Shown here in pieces: positions 25,514 to 34,021 of a stretch of DNA of 64,000 bases. Origin of the DNA: Thalassospira sp. MCCC 1A01428 (GTDB lineage Bacteria > Pseudomonadota > Alphaproteobacteria > Rhodospirillales > Thalassospiraceae); contig NZ_JFJZ01000004.1 in the NCBI RefSeq assembly GCF_002115825.1, forward strand, positions 1 through 64,000, in the 5' to 3' direction. Below the pieces are notes generated by a model. That model saw nothing but the letters and a program-made list of their open reading frames with translations, made no database searches and was not told the origin of the DNA. Every line of letters begins with the position of its first letter. Positions within the stretch are counted from its first letter, which is position 1. Made by a program: the position numbers and the translations under genes.

Positions 25514-26860
25514 ATGAATGGCACCGGTTCGAGAATGAAAATCGCTATTGTCGGTTCCGGTATTTCCGGCCTGTCAGCAGCGTGGCTTTTGTCAAAACAG
25601 CATGACGTCACCCTGTATGAAAAAGACGACCGCCCCGGAGGTCATTCCAATACTGTCAGTGCTGCTGGCACCCCGGTTGATACCGGGTTCATCGTTTATA
25701 ATACTGCCAGTTACCCAAATTTATGTGCCCTGTTTGATCATTTGAAAGTGCCAACTGCGGCAACGGATATGTCGTTTGCCGCGTCTCTGGATCAGGGCCG
25801 GATCGAATATGGCGGTAGCGACCTTGCCAGCCTGTGTGCGCAAAAACGCAATTTGTTGCGGCCCGGTTTCTGGGCCATGATCCGCGATATTTTGCGGTTC
25901 TATCGCGAGGCACCGGCGGTTTTGCAAGATGCCGATGCCGGGTCGCAAAGCCTGGGCGATTATCTGGCCGCCAACCGTTATAGCAAGGCCTTCATCAATG
26001 ATCATTTGCTGCCCATGGGCGCTGCCATCTGGTCAACGCCGGTGGATATGATGCTGGCCTATCCTGTCGCGGCCTTTGTGCGGTTTTGCGATAATCATGG
26101 TTTGCTGCAAATAAAGGATCGCCCGCAATGGCGCACGGTTGTCGGTGGATCGCGCGAATATGTAATCCGAATGATGGCAAGTATCGGCAATGTGGTGCTG
26201 GACCGTGCGGTGGCCGAAGTGGGGCCAACCGCCACGGGAACGGGTGCCTTTGTGCAGGACCGCTATGGCCAGCGTGATGAATATGACCACGTTATTCTGG
26301 CCTGTCATGCCGACCAGGCGCTGGCGATGCAAAGCGCCCCGGATGCCGCTGTTGCCCGGCTGCTAGGTGCATTTCGCTATGAACGTAATCTGGCGATTTT
26401 GCATAATGACCCCGCCTTGATGCCGAAAAACCCCAAGGTGTGGTCGAGCTGGAATTACCTGCGCCAGACAATCGGCGCCGAGGAAAAAGTATGTGTGTCC
26501 TACTGGATGAACCGCTTGCAGCATATTGATGAAAACCAGCCGCTTTTTGTGACGCTGAACCCGCCAGTCAGCCCGCGTGATGGATCGGTTATCCGGTCGT
26601 TTTTGTATGACCACCCGGTGTTTGACAATGGGGCCATGGCTGCACAGCGCATGTTGTGGAACATTCAGGGCACGCAAAATATCTGGTATTGCGGCAGTTA
26701 TTTTGGCTATGGCTTTCACGAAGACGGTATTCAATCGGGCCTTGCTGTGGCCGAGGCCGTGGGCGGTGTGCGGCGCCCGTGGAATGTTGAAAATGAAAGC
26801 GGGCGTATTCATGTTTCCCCGCTTTTAAAAGCCCCCCGCAAAAACAGCGAGGCGGCATAA
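25514..26860 (+). CDS. FAD-dependent amine-oxidase-like oxidoreductase
   Basis: A 448-residue flavoprotein. The FAD loop is IAIVGSGISGLSAAWLLSKQ followed by LYEKDDRPGGHSNTV, and the C-terminal GSYFGYGFHEDGIQSGLAVAE closes the FAD site. This group is regularly encoded next to DUF1365 and Cfa-like genes and acts on membrane fatty acids; one related enzyme in Rhodobacter furan-fatty-acid synthesis is described as a desaturase. That role is a reasonable inference here. It is first in an operon behind a TGATCC promoter; its TAA is directly followed by the ATG of the next gene. Confidence 0.85.
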   Translation: MNGTGSRMKIAIVGSGISGLSAAWLLSKQHDVTLYEKDDRPGGHSNTVSAAGTPVDTGFIVYNTASYPNLCALFDHLKVPTAATDMSFAASLDQGRIEYGGSDLASLCAQKRNLLRPGFWAMIRDILRFYREAPAVLQDADAGSQSLGDYLAANRYSKAFINDHLLPMGAAIWSTPVDMMLAYPVAAFVRFCDNHGLLQIKDRPQWRTVVGGSREYVIRMMASIGNVVLDRAVAEVGPTATGTGAFVQDRYGQRDEYDHVILACHADQALAMQSAPDAAVARLLGAFRYERNLAILHNDPALMPKNPKVWSSWNYLRQTIGAEEKVCVSYWMNRLQHIDENQPLFVTLNPPVSPRDGSVIRSFLYDHPVFDNGAMAAQRMLWNIQGTQNIWYCGSYFGYGFHEDGIQSGLAVAEAVGGVRRPWNVENESGRIHVSPLLKAPRKNSEAA

Positions 26861-27697
26861 ATGACAGTGACGGGCGCAAAACAGGGTGGTTCGGCCTTGT
26901 ATGAAGGTGTGGTCACGCATCACCGCCTGCGTCCGCGTCAGCACCGATTGCGGTATCGGGTGGTGTCGTTTTTGTTCGATCTCGATGAAATTGATCATTT
27001 AAGTGCACGGTTAAAACTGTTTAGCCGTAACCGGTTTAATCTGTTTTCGTTTCATGACCGTGATTTTGGCGGGGACGGTACGGGCGTAAATATTCGCGCC
27101 CGTATCACGCAAATGCTGGTTGAAAATAACCTGGCCGATTGTGCCGCCCGGGTCGATCTGTTGTGTTATCCGCGTATTCTGGGTTTTGTGTTTAATCCGC
27201 TCAGCGTTTATTTTTGTTACCGCAAAAATGGTGATCTGGGTGCGATTTTACATGACGTGTCAAACACGTTTGGCGACCGGCACGGATATTTGATTCCGGT
27301 AACATCGGGGTGCCACGACACCAAAGGTATTGTGCATCAAAAATGTGCCAAGGAATTTTATGTATCACCCTTTATCGGCATGAAAGCCGATTATCGTTTT
27401 CGTATCAAACCACCACAAGATCGTGTTGCGGTTTCCATTGCCGAAAGCGATGACGATGGCCTGTTTTTAAACGCGGCCTTTGCCGGGGACCGCCGTGCGT
27501 TTAGCGACCGGAACCTGTTTTCTGCATTCATTCGTTATCCGCTGATGACCTTGAAGGTGGTAGCCGGCATTCATTGGGAAGCCCTTCATTTGTGGCGCAA
27601 GGGATTTACCTTTTACAAACGTCCAACCCCGCCGCAACACCGTATTACGTTTATTACACCCGGCCCGTCTGTCGTCCCTGATGCAGGAAAAAGGTAA
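26861..27697 (+). CDS. DUF1365-family protein
   Basis: A 278-residue cytoplasmic protein with no membrane segment. DUF1365 features are ALYEGVVTHHRLRPRQHRLR at the N-terminus, LLCYPRILGFVFNPLSVYFC in the centre, ILHDVSNTFGDRHGYLIP and KEFYVSPFIGMKADYRF. Biochemical activity is unknown. Across bacteria it almost always sits between an FAD oxidoreductase and a Cfa-like methyltransferase, exactly as here, and so probably acts on the same lipid. The ATG directly abuts the upstream stop (TAAATG); the next gene follows 5 bp later. Confidence 0.9.
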   Translation: MTVTGAKQGGSALYEGVVTHHRLRPRQHRLRYRVVSFLFDLDEIDHLSARLKLFSRNRFNLFSFHDRDFGGDGTGVNIRARITQMLVENNLADCAARVDLLCYPRILGFVFNPLSVYFCYRKNGDLGAILHDVSNTFGDRHGYLIPVTSGCHDTKGIVHQKCAKEFYVSPFIGMKADYRFRIKPPQDRVAVSIAESDDDGLFLNAAFAGDRRAFSDRNLFSAFIRYPLMTLKVVAGIHWEALHLWRKGFTFYKRPTPPQHRITFITPGPSVVPDAGKR

Positions 27698-27702
27698 ACG
27701 CC

Positions 27703-29022
27703 ATGCCTGATCGTTCCCGGCCCAATTCAACACTTGCCCGTTCATTGCGCGACCGCATTTTACCGCTGATCAGCAGTGTTGTCCGGCCCAAATCAATGCT
27801 GGAACGCATGCTGGTGCGGGTTTTGTCGCATTTGCATTACGGGCGTTTGGCACTGGTTTTGCCCGATGGACGGACGTTGAATTTTACCGGGCGTGAACGG
27901 CTTGATTTGCATGCTGTGCTTGATGTGCGCCATTGGCGCGCCATCCGCAAACTCGCCACCGGGGGCGATCTGGCCTTTGCCGAGGCTTATATTGATGGTG
28001 ACTGGCGCAGCCCTGATTTAACCCGTTTGATGCAGCTGGCTATCCTGAACGAACCCATTGTGCAGGCCCGGTTTGCCGCCGGATTGATTTCGCGGCTGGT
28101 GCATCGGCTGGCCCATTTGCGTAATGCCAACACAATTGAGGGTTCGCGGCGCAATATTTCCTATCACTATGATTTGGGGAACGAGTTTTACCGTCTGTGG
28201 CTGGACCCCGGCATGACGTATTCTTCGGCGTTATATCGCCATGACGACCAGCCGCTGGCGGATGCGCAAACTGCCAAATATACCCGTATTTGCGAATTGG
28301 CGGCATTGATGCCCGGGGAAAAAGTGCTTGAAGTCGGGTGCGGCTGGGGCGGGTTTGCCGAAATGGCGGCGCAAAATTATGGTTGCGATGTAGAGGGTTT
28401 AACCCTGTCGCAGGAACAGCTTTCCTATGCTGAAATGCGCTTGAAAACAGCCGGGCTGGCGGACAAAACCAACATGGTATTGCGCGATTACCGCCATCAG
28501 GAAGGCCAGTATGACAAACTGGTATCCATCGAAATGTTTGAAGCGGTGGGGGAAGAGCATTGGCCGACCTATTTTGATATGATTCGCAACCGTTTGCGCC
28601 CTGGTGGCAAGGCGGTGTTACAAATCATTACCATTGATGAAAGCCGGTTTGATGGCTATCGCGAAGGGGCTGATTTTATTCAGCGTTATATCTTCCCTGG
28701 CGGTATGTTGCCATCGCCAACAGCGTTGAAAGAAGCGGTTTTTGCTGCGGGGTTAAAGGTGCAGCATTCGGAATTTTTCGGTCAATCCTATGCCCGCACC
28801 CTGGCCGAATGGCAGCGGGATTTTCAACATAATTGGGAAGCGATCGCCAAGCAGGGGTTTGATCTGCGTTTTAAACGGATGTGGGAATATTACCTGTCCT
28901 ATTGCCAGACCGGGTTTGAAGCCGGAACCATTGATGTCGGCCTGTTCGTGATCACGCATGACGATCAAAATGACCGGGGTCTGCCGGCAGGCACAGGCCA
29001 TGGCATAAACGCATCAAGATAA
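27703..29022 (+). CDS. Cfa-like SAM-dependent fatty-acyl methyltransferase
   Basis: A 439-residue relative of cyclopropane-fatty-acyl-phospholipid synthase, acting on unsaturated chains of membrane lipids. The SAM site is VLEVGCGWGGFAEMAA; other conserved parts are MFEAVGEEHWPTYF, FIQRYIFPGGMLPS and FKRMWEYYLSYCQTGF. By eye alignment to E. coli Cfa, the Glu of MFEHVG and the Tyr of TYYL are kept, but Cys of YSCAYW is replaced (YSSALY) and the His of LLHTIG is replaced (LQIITI). It may therefore methylate without closing a cyclopropane ring, as in the first step of furan fatty acid synthesis. Third gene of the RpoE-type operon. Confidence 0.88.
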   Translation: MPDRSRPNSTLARSLRDRILPLISSVVRPKSMLERMLVRVLSHLHYGRLALVLPDGRTLNFTGRERLDLHAVLDVRHWRAIRKLATGGDLAFAEAYIDGDWRSPDLTRLMQLAILNEPIVQARFAAGLISRLVHRLAHLRNANTIEGSRRNISYHYDLGNEFYRLWLDPGMTYSSALYRHDDQPLADAQTAKYTRICELAALMPGEKVLEVGCGWGGFAEMAAQNYGCDVEGLTLSQEQLSYAEMRLKTAGLADKTNMVLRDYRHQEGQYDKLVSIEMFEAVGEEHWPTYFDMIRNRLRPGGKAVLQIITIDESRFDGYREGADFIQRYIFPGGMLPSPTALKEAVFAAGLKVQHSEFFGQSYARTLAEWQRDFQHNWEAIAKQGFDLRFKRMWEYYLSYCQTGFEAGTIDVGLFVITHDDQNDRGLPAGTGHGINASR

Positions 29023-29056
29023 TCATAATCAGGCACGAAAAAGGGAGCTGTTTTAA

Positions 29057-30505
29057 ATGACGCGACAAAACCGTCTGCTTCCCTTGATCTATGCGTTACC
29101 CGCCCTTGCTGCGGCCATCCCGACCATTCCGGCCTATGTACTACTTCCCAGTCTTTATGGGGACACACTGGGTTTGGGCTTAACCCTGACCGGGCTGGTA
29201 TTTTTTGCCATTCGTTTGATCGATATGGTGACCGACCCTTTGGTGGGCTATTTGTCCGATCGTAGCCAGTCGCGCAAACCCTGGGTGGCGGGCGGGGCCG
29301 TGGTTGCCGGTATTGGGATCTGGTTTTTGTTTAATCCGCCGCCTCATCCAACGGCGTTTTATCTGTTCGTTTGGGCCAGTGTGCTGTTTGTCGGCTGGAC
29401 GATGTTTCAAGTTCCTTATCTGGCGTGGGGGGCAGAACTTTCGGGCGATTATAAACAGCGCAGCCGAATTAGTGCATGGCGTGAAGGGGCCGGTTTAATC
29501 GGCATTTTATGTGCGGGCGGGTTGCCGGTGATATTGGCGGTGAACGGCGCCCTGGCACAAACCGGCATGCTGGCAACGGCAAGTATTGTGCTGGGGGCGG
29601 TAACTGTACCCCTTGTTTTGCTGTTTGTGCCCGATATGCTGCGCAACAAAAGGAACAGTTCCGATCAGCTGGCGCGGGCCCCGGTGCAGAGGGCGGCGGA
29701 GCCAACGGGTACTTTGACAGCCACGGGTTTGACGGACATTCAGGCATTGCCGTCCTCTGCGGGGCATGGGCCAGGGGGCGCCGTGGTTTCGCCATCGCAA
29801 TGGCAGGGATTGCGGCAAAATCGCCTGTTTGTCCGCCTTTTGGCAGCCTGGCTGATTAATGGTTTGGCCAATGGGCTCCCTGCCGTTTGTTTTCCATTAT
29901 TTGTTAAATACGGCCTGGGGCTGGGGCAAAGTGACCAGAATATATTGATTTTGCTTTATTTCGCCTGTGCGGTGGTCGCAATGCCGGTATGGGTCATTGC
30001 CAGCGGGGTTATGGGCAAACATCGTGTGTGGTGTGGTGCCATGATCATGGCAATCGTTGCGTTTGCCTTTGTTCCGGTTCTGGCAAGTGGCGATTTTGGT
30101 GGGTTTGCAATTATTTGTGCCGTGACAGGGGCGGCGCTGGGCGCTGATCTGGCCCTGCCTCCGGCCATTCAGGCCGATGTTGATGACTGGGACAAATACC
30201 GGTTTGGCGCATCGCGTACCGGGCTTTTGTTTGCGCTGTGGAACATGACCAACAAGCTGGCCATGGCGGTTGCGGCCGGGGTGGCATTTCCTGTGTTGGG
30301 TTTTCTGGGCTTGCTAACGGCGGGGGGCGGAGGTGCTGACGATGCATCGCCGCAACATCCTGCAGCATTGACAATGCTTTTGGTGATCTATGCCGTGGTT
30401 CCCATCGTATTGAAAATTATGGCGGTTGCAATGATGTGGCGGTTTCCGCTTGGTGTCCGCCAGCAGTTCGCGCTGCGACGGCGTCTTGAACACCGCAGAA
30501 GGTGA
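29057..30505 (+). CDS. MFS transporter, GPH (glycoside-pentoside-hexuronide) type
   Basis: A 482-residue protein with about twelve membrane helices. The segment FFAIRLIDMVTDPLVGYLSDRS and the LSGDYKQRSRISAWREG loop are classical GPH-family features, and a long central cytoplasmic loop (about residues 195-250) separates the halves. Family members are often sugar symporters, but those in Cfa/DUF1365 operons are unlikely to carry sugars and a lipid or lysolipid substrate has to be considered. It follows the Cfa-like gene by 34 bp in the same operon. Confidence 0.85.
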   Translation: MTRQNRLLPLIYALPALAAAIPTIPAYVLLPSLYGDTLGLGLTLTGLVFFAIRLIDMVTDPLVGYLSDRSQSRKPWVAGGAVVAGIGIWFLFNPPPHPTAFYLFVWASVLFVGWTMFQVPYLAWGAELSGDYKQRSRISAWREGAGLIGILCAGGLPVILAVNGALAQTGMLATASIVLGAVTVPLVLLFVPDMLRNKRNSSDQLARAPVQRAAEPTGTLTATGLTDIQALPSSAGHGPGGAVVSPSQWQGLRQNRLFVRLLAAWLINGLANGLPAVCFPLFVKYGLGLGQSDQNILILLYFACAVVAMPVWVIASGVMGKHRVWCGAMIMAIVAFAFVPVLASGDFGGFAIICAVTGAALGADLALPPAIQADVDDWDKYRFGASRTGLLFALWNMTNKLAMAVAAGVAFPVLGFLGLLTAGGGGADDASPQHPAALTMLLVIYAVVPIVLKIMAVAMMWRFPLGVRQQFALRRRLEHRRR

Positions 30506-30536
30506 AAGTCGCAATTTTAGCAAAAGGAATAACGGG

Positions 30537-31091
30537 ATGCTGCGGTTGGGGTTGGCCTTTTTTATGGTCGTTTTTATCAGTGGGTGCGGGGCGATGAAAC
30601 CACAGGATTTTGCCCAGAAAGAACCGGCATTTGATGTTTTTGCCTATTTTCAGGGGCACAGCCGTGCGTGGGGTATTTTTGAAGACCGGTTTGGCAAGCT
30701 GCGCCGCCAGTTTACCGTTGATATTAACGGCGTTGTCGAGGACGGGGTTTTAATCCTGACCGAAGATTTTGTGTATGACGACGGCGAAACCGATCAGCGG
30801 GTATGGAAAATTAGTAAAACTGCCGATCACGAATATGAAGGTACGTTTGACGAAATTGTCGGTATCGCCAGGGGCGTGCAATATGGCAATGCGTTGAACT
30901 GGAACTACGATATGGATTTAAAGGTTGGCGATGGCACCTGGCGCGTCAGTTTCGACGACTGGATGTTTTTACAGCCGAATGGCGTATTGGTTAACCGCGC
31001 CCGGGTGCGCAAATGGGGGGTGGAAATTGGCGAAATATCGCTGTTTTTTGCCAAACCTAATGCGCAACTTTTTTCGCAAGCCGCCGAATGA
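30537..31091 (+). CDS. DUF3833-family lipoprotein
   Basis: A 184-residue predicted lipoprotein. The ATG at 30537 gives a short signal with lipobox (MLRLGLAFFMVVFISGC), so the longer frame from 30450, which overlaps the MFS gene, is rejected. The body is rich in beta strands with aromatic residues (FDVFAYFQGHSRAWGIFEDR and RVSFDDWMFLQPNGVLVNRA), fitting a lipocalin-like barrel. Lipocalin-like folds bind lipids, agreeing with the operon. Its 3' end overlaps the convergent SnoaL-like gene by 35 bp. Confidence 0.85.
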   Translation: MLRLGLAFFMVVFISGCGAMKPQDFAQKEPAFDVFAYFQGHSRAWGIFEDRFGKLRRQFTVDINGVVEDGVLILTEDFVYDDGETDQRVWKISKTADHEYEGTFDEIVGIARGVQYGNALNWNYDMDLKVGDGTWRVSFDDWMFLQPNGVLVNRARVRKWGVEIGEISLFFAKPNAQLFSQAAE

Positions 31092-31506
31092 TCCAACCCA
31101 GAACCGGGATGCGAGCATAAAATTTACTGCCGGAATCCCAATGGTCGGTATGGCTGGCGATCAATGTGCCATCGGCGTTAAAGGTAACTTCGGACATACC
31201 GGTAAATTCCCATTGACCGATAACAGGAACCTTTGCTGAAAAATGCCAGCGTAAAAACCCCATATCCTGGCATATCATTTGATGGCTGATGGCAAATTGT
31301 GCATTTTGCGCATCTTCAAACATTTTCCCCATATAGGCACATAACGCATCATGCCCGTTGAGGGTTGTAAACGGGTCGGTAAAGCAGATATCGGGCGTGG
31401 TAACATCACGCAGGGCGTTAAGTGTGCCGGGTGTCAGGCGGGCATAAACATCGGCATAGTTTTGCAGTGTTGTCATCCGGGGATCATTTGGCGCGGGAGT
31501 GCTCAT
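31057..31506 (-). CDS. SnoaL/NTF2-like protein
   Basis: A 149-residue cytoplasmic protein with an NTF2-like cone fold signature: LQNYADVYARLTPGTLNALR, then DVTTPDICFTDPFTTLNGHD and the beta-sheet segment MGFLRWHFSAKVPVIGQWEF. Such proteins bind or isomerise small hydrophobic molecules; in Rhodobacter a similar gene belongs to the RpoE regulon. Its ATG overlaps the stop of the upstream SDR gene by 4 bp (ATGA). The last 35 bp overlap the convergent DUF3833 gene. Confidence 0.85.
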   Translation of the reverse strand: MSTPAPNDPRMTTLQNYADVYARLTPGTLNALRDVTTPDICFTDPFTTLNGHDALCAYMGKMFEDAQNAQFAISHQMICQDMGFLRWHFSAKVPVIGQWEFTGMSEVTFNADGTLIASHTDHWDSGSKFYARIPVLGWIIRRLAKKVAH

Positions 31507-32276
31507 TTTTGTACCAGCCGTTCAACTAATTTGAAATACCAGCGATAAGGCAGGATGCGGGCCAGTTTAAGCTGGCGGACAAAGGGCTGTGGAAAGGCAA
31601 TTTCAAAATCATCATTTTTGCACAGCCCGTTATAGATAAAATCCGCCGCCTGTTGTGGTGTTTGCAAATAGGGCATGTCAAAATCGTTTTGGTCGGTCAT
31701 CGGGGTTTTCACGAACCCGGGGTTAATTACGCGCATGATGACGCCACTGCCCGTCAGTTCTTCACGCAATGTTTCACATAAACTGATCAGGGCGGCTTTG
31801 GTAGGGCCATAGGCACCGGCTTTTGGCAGGCCGCGATACCCAACGACCGAGGCGGTAATGGCAATTTCCCCATGCCCGCGGGCGCGCATTTTGCGTAAAA
31901 GCGGCTCCAGGCAATTCACCGCGCCCTGATAATTCACCGCAACATGGTGGGCAACAGTGTCGCGCGAAAAGTCTTCCACCGGCATCGGGTTATAAAATCC
32001 GGCGCAATAAATCACCAGGTCGGGAAGGCCATGTTCGCTTTCGATCAGTTCAAGGACCTGATCAACCGAACCCGGGTTTGTGACATCGCAGGGCATTGCC
32101 GATATGCGTGGGCTTGCCAGTGCCATTTCCTGCAATGCCGCGTGCGAACGTGCGGAAATTGTTATGTGCCTGGTCGTGCTTTCATTGGTTTCGACAATGA
32201 ATTTTTGCACAATAGCGGCACCAATGCCCGACGAGGCACCAATTACCCAAATATTTTGCCAGTTTTTGTGTTTCAT
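31503..32276 (-). CDS. Short-chain dehydrogenase/reductase
   Basis: A 257-residue SDR. The NAD(P)-binding loop is IWVIGASSGIGAAIVQKF, the NNAG-equivalent reads YCAGFYNP, and the catalytic Ser-Tyr-Lys triad is ITASVVGYRGLPKAGAYGPTKAAL without gaps. The ATG at 32276 has AAAGG seven bases upstream and overlaps the stop of the DUF6134-like gene (ATGA). It lies between a putatively secreted protein and a SnoaL-like protein in a three-gene operon with an RpoE-type promoter. The substrate may be a lipid-derived carbonyl, but this is inference. Confidence 0.9.
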   Translation of the reverse strand: MKHKNWQNIWVIGASSGIGAAIVQKFIVETNESTTRHITISARSHAALQEMALASPRISAMPCDVTNPGSVDQVLELIESEHGLPDLVIYCAGFYNPMPVEDFSRDTVAHHVAVNYQGAVNCLEPLLRKMRARGHGEIAITASVVGYRGLPKAGAYGPTKAALISLCETLREELTGSGVIMRVINPGFVKTPMTDQNDFDMPYLQTPQQAADFIYNGLCKNDDFEIAFPQPFVRQLKLARILPYRWYFKLVERLVQK

Positions 32277-33082
32277 TGTGCGGCCTTTATATTCCGGGTG
32301 CAGGTCAAACAGCGATAAACAATTTCCGATCCATCCCGCGCCCTGAATGCCAGTCTGACCCATCGCCCATCGGCATCGTACCAGGCATCCGTGCGTAATT
32401 CGCCGTCATATTGAAAGTGGGTTGCATCGATGCGATTTACACCACCATTGCCTGCAATAATCTTTTCCTGCCCCATACTGCGAATGGTGACATTGTTGGG
32501 CTGACCGGTGATGGTGTTTAGCACTGTCGTTTGCGATAACACGCCGCAATGCCAATGATTGGTGGGAAAGATGCCCGCAGGCAAGGTTCTTTCGCCGTCG
32601 GGGCCCGTGGCCTGCAACATGTCGGTTTTGCTGTCATAGCGGGCGTTCAGACTGGTTTGGTCGCCGTCATCGTCGACATTAACGGCAAGTTTTGCGAGAC
32701 GATCGTGTTGCCACAGGCTTTCAGACCGATAATCAAACCGGTAGGCGGAAAAGCCCAGAAATGAAATGTTGATCGTGCTTTGTGCAATGACCTGAATGCC
32801 ATCCTTGCCGGTGTGAAATTGCAGTTTGTGGGTGCCAACGGGCGATCCTTCACGGCGGATTTGGAACACCCATTCGGTGCTGCCATAAAGTTTCACTGGA
32901 TCGATATTGGTGCAGGTGGCTGAAGGCAAAGGCGAAGAAGATGCCGCATGGGCCGTCGTAGAAAAGCAAATGCCCGGAATCGTGGCGGCCAAGAGCAGAA
33001 TAATCAAAAATCGCATCGGGATGGTAATGACCAGGGGAGATGCCAGCGCGGTAGGATCACTTGTGTTGTGACGCCCTTTCAT
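32273..33082 (-). CDS. Secreted DUF6134-like protein
   Basis: A 269-residue protein with an N-terminal signal peptide (MRFLIILLLAATIPGICF, cleaved near TAHAASS), followed by a beta-rich domain: STEWVFQIRREGSPVGTHKL, YRFDYRSESLWQHDRLAKL and the C-terminal YRCLTCTRN. The pattern fits DUF6134, of unknown function. The start is uncertain: 33082 (AGGGA eight bases upstream) is compatible with the promoter at 33129-33158; 33016 gives a shorter, classical signal but lacks a ribosome site. It heads a coupled operon with the SDR and SnoaL-like genes. Confidence 0.7.
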   Translation of the reverse strand: MKGRHNTSDPTALASPLVITIPMRFLIILLLAATIPGICFSTTAHAASSSPLPSATCTNIDPVKLYGSTEWVFQIRREGSPVGTHKLQFHTGKDGIQVIAQSTINISFLGFSAYRFDYRSESLWQHDRLAKLAVNVDDDGDQTSLNARYDSKTDMLQATGPDGERTLPAGIFPTNHWHCGVLSQTTVLNTITGQPNNVTIRSMGQEKIIAGNGGVNRIDATHFQYDGELRTDAWYDADGRWVRLAFRARDGSEIVYRCLTCTRNIKAAQ

Positions 33083-33128
33083 TGTTTTGGTCCCTGGCGC
33101 TGTTGTTATTGTGACATAATCCATATAT

Positions 33129-33158
33129 TCCGTACGCAGTTTTAATGATGCCGGATCA
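33129..33158 (-). promoter_or_regulatory. Putative RpoE-dependent promoter of the DUF6134-SDR-SnoaL operon
   Basis: On the minus strand TGATCC (33158-33153), 18 bases, then TACGGA (33134-33129). The element and spacing equal those of the two promoters flanking the rpoE/FAD oxidoreductase gap. The predicted start near 33122 rules out translation from an in-frame codon at 33124. Confidence 0.6.
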
Positions 33159-33229
33159 GGGGTATTGGCCTGTGATCTGTTTTGTTATTTGTTTGTTCGT
33201 TGTTAGCCCCGTCAGGAAGTGACCTTTTT

Positions 33230-34021
33230 ATGGCCCATCCCATTGCCGAAGACCTGATCGCCTGTGTTTTGCACCGCGATTCAAATGTGATTATTCTGAA
33301 TAAGCCACCAGGGTTGGCATCGCACGGGGGGCCAAAAACCTATTTTCACGTTGATGCCTACTTGCCCGATCTGACGTTTGGTATTGCCTCGATCCCGACG
33401 CTGGCACACCGCCTGGATCGCGATACGGCAGGGTGCCTGCTTTTGTGCCGCCATGCCAAATCATCAAAAAAGATCACGCGGCTGTTTACCGAAAAGAAAA
33501 TCGACAAGGCCTATTGGGCGGTGGTGCGTGGCACCGTGCCCGACGATCATGGTTTTATCGATGCGCCGATTGCCAAGTTTAATGATGAAAGCGGCTGGCG
33601 CATGGTGGTTGATGATAGCGGCCAGGAATCGCGCACCGAATATCGCGTGCTGGGCCGGGCCGAGGGGATGACCTGGCTGGAACTGGTGCCTCACACCGGG
33701 CGGACTCACCAGTTACGTGTTCATTTGGACCATATCGGTTTCCCCGTGATCGGCGATCCGTTTTATGGCACCGGCAAGGCCCCTGTTTTTGGTGCCCCGC
33801 CGACCCTGCATTTATTATCACGGCGCATTGTGGTGCCGTTTCACGCCGAACGCGAGCCGGTTGTGGTGGATGCCCCGCCGCCCGAACTGATGCGCGATGC
33901 ATTGGTCGCATGTGGCTATGACGGCGATTTTGCTCCGCATCGGGCTTCAATTGACAGTCAATATGGCGGCGATAACGGAAATGCTGAGCGCGGAGAGCAA
34001 AGTTTCGATGGTGACGATTGA
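33230..34021 (+). CDS. RluA-family pseudouridine synthase
   Basis: A 263-residue enzyme without an S4 domain. The catalytic motif is LAHRLDRDTAGCLLLCRHA, preceded by LNKPPGLASHGGPKTYF, and the RNA-binding HTGRTHQLRVHLDHIGFPVIGDPFYG closes the site. The target RNA cannot be fixed by sequence; RluA and RluC type enzymes act on 23S rRNA or tRNA. The ATG at 33230 is preferred to 33182. Its hydrophilic C-terminus overlaps the end of the convergent AEC transporter gene by 75 bp, which is unusually long. Confidence 0.88.
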   Translation: MAHPIAEDLIACVLHRDSNVIILNKPPGLASHGGPKTYFHVDAYLPDLTFGIASIPTLAHRLDRDTAGCLLLCRHAKSSKKITRLFTEKKIDKAYWAVVRGTVPDDHGFIDAPIAKFNDESGWRMVVDDSGQESRTEYRVLGRAEGMTWLELVPHTGRTHQLRVHLDHIGFPVIGDPFYGTGKAPVFGAPPTLHLLSRRIVVPFHAEREPVVVDAPPPELMRDALVACGYDGDFAPHRASIDSQYGGDNGNAERGEQSFDGDD

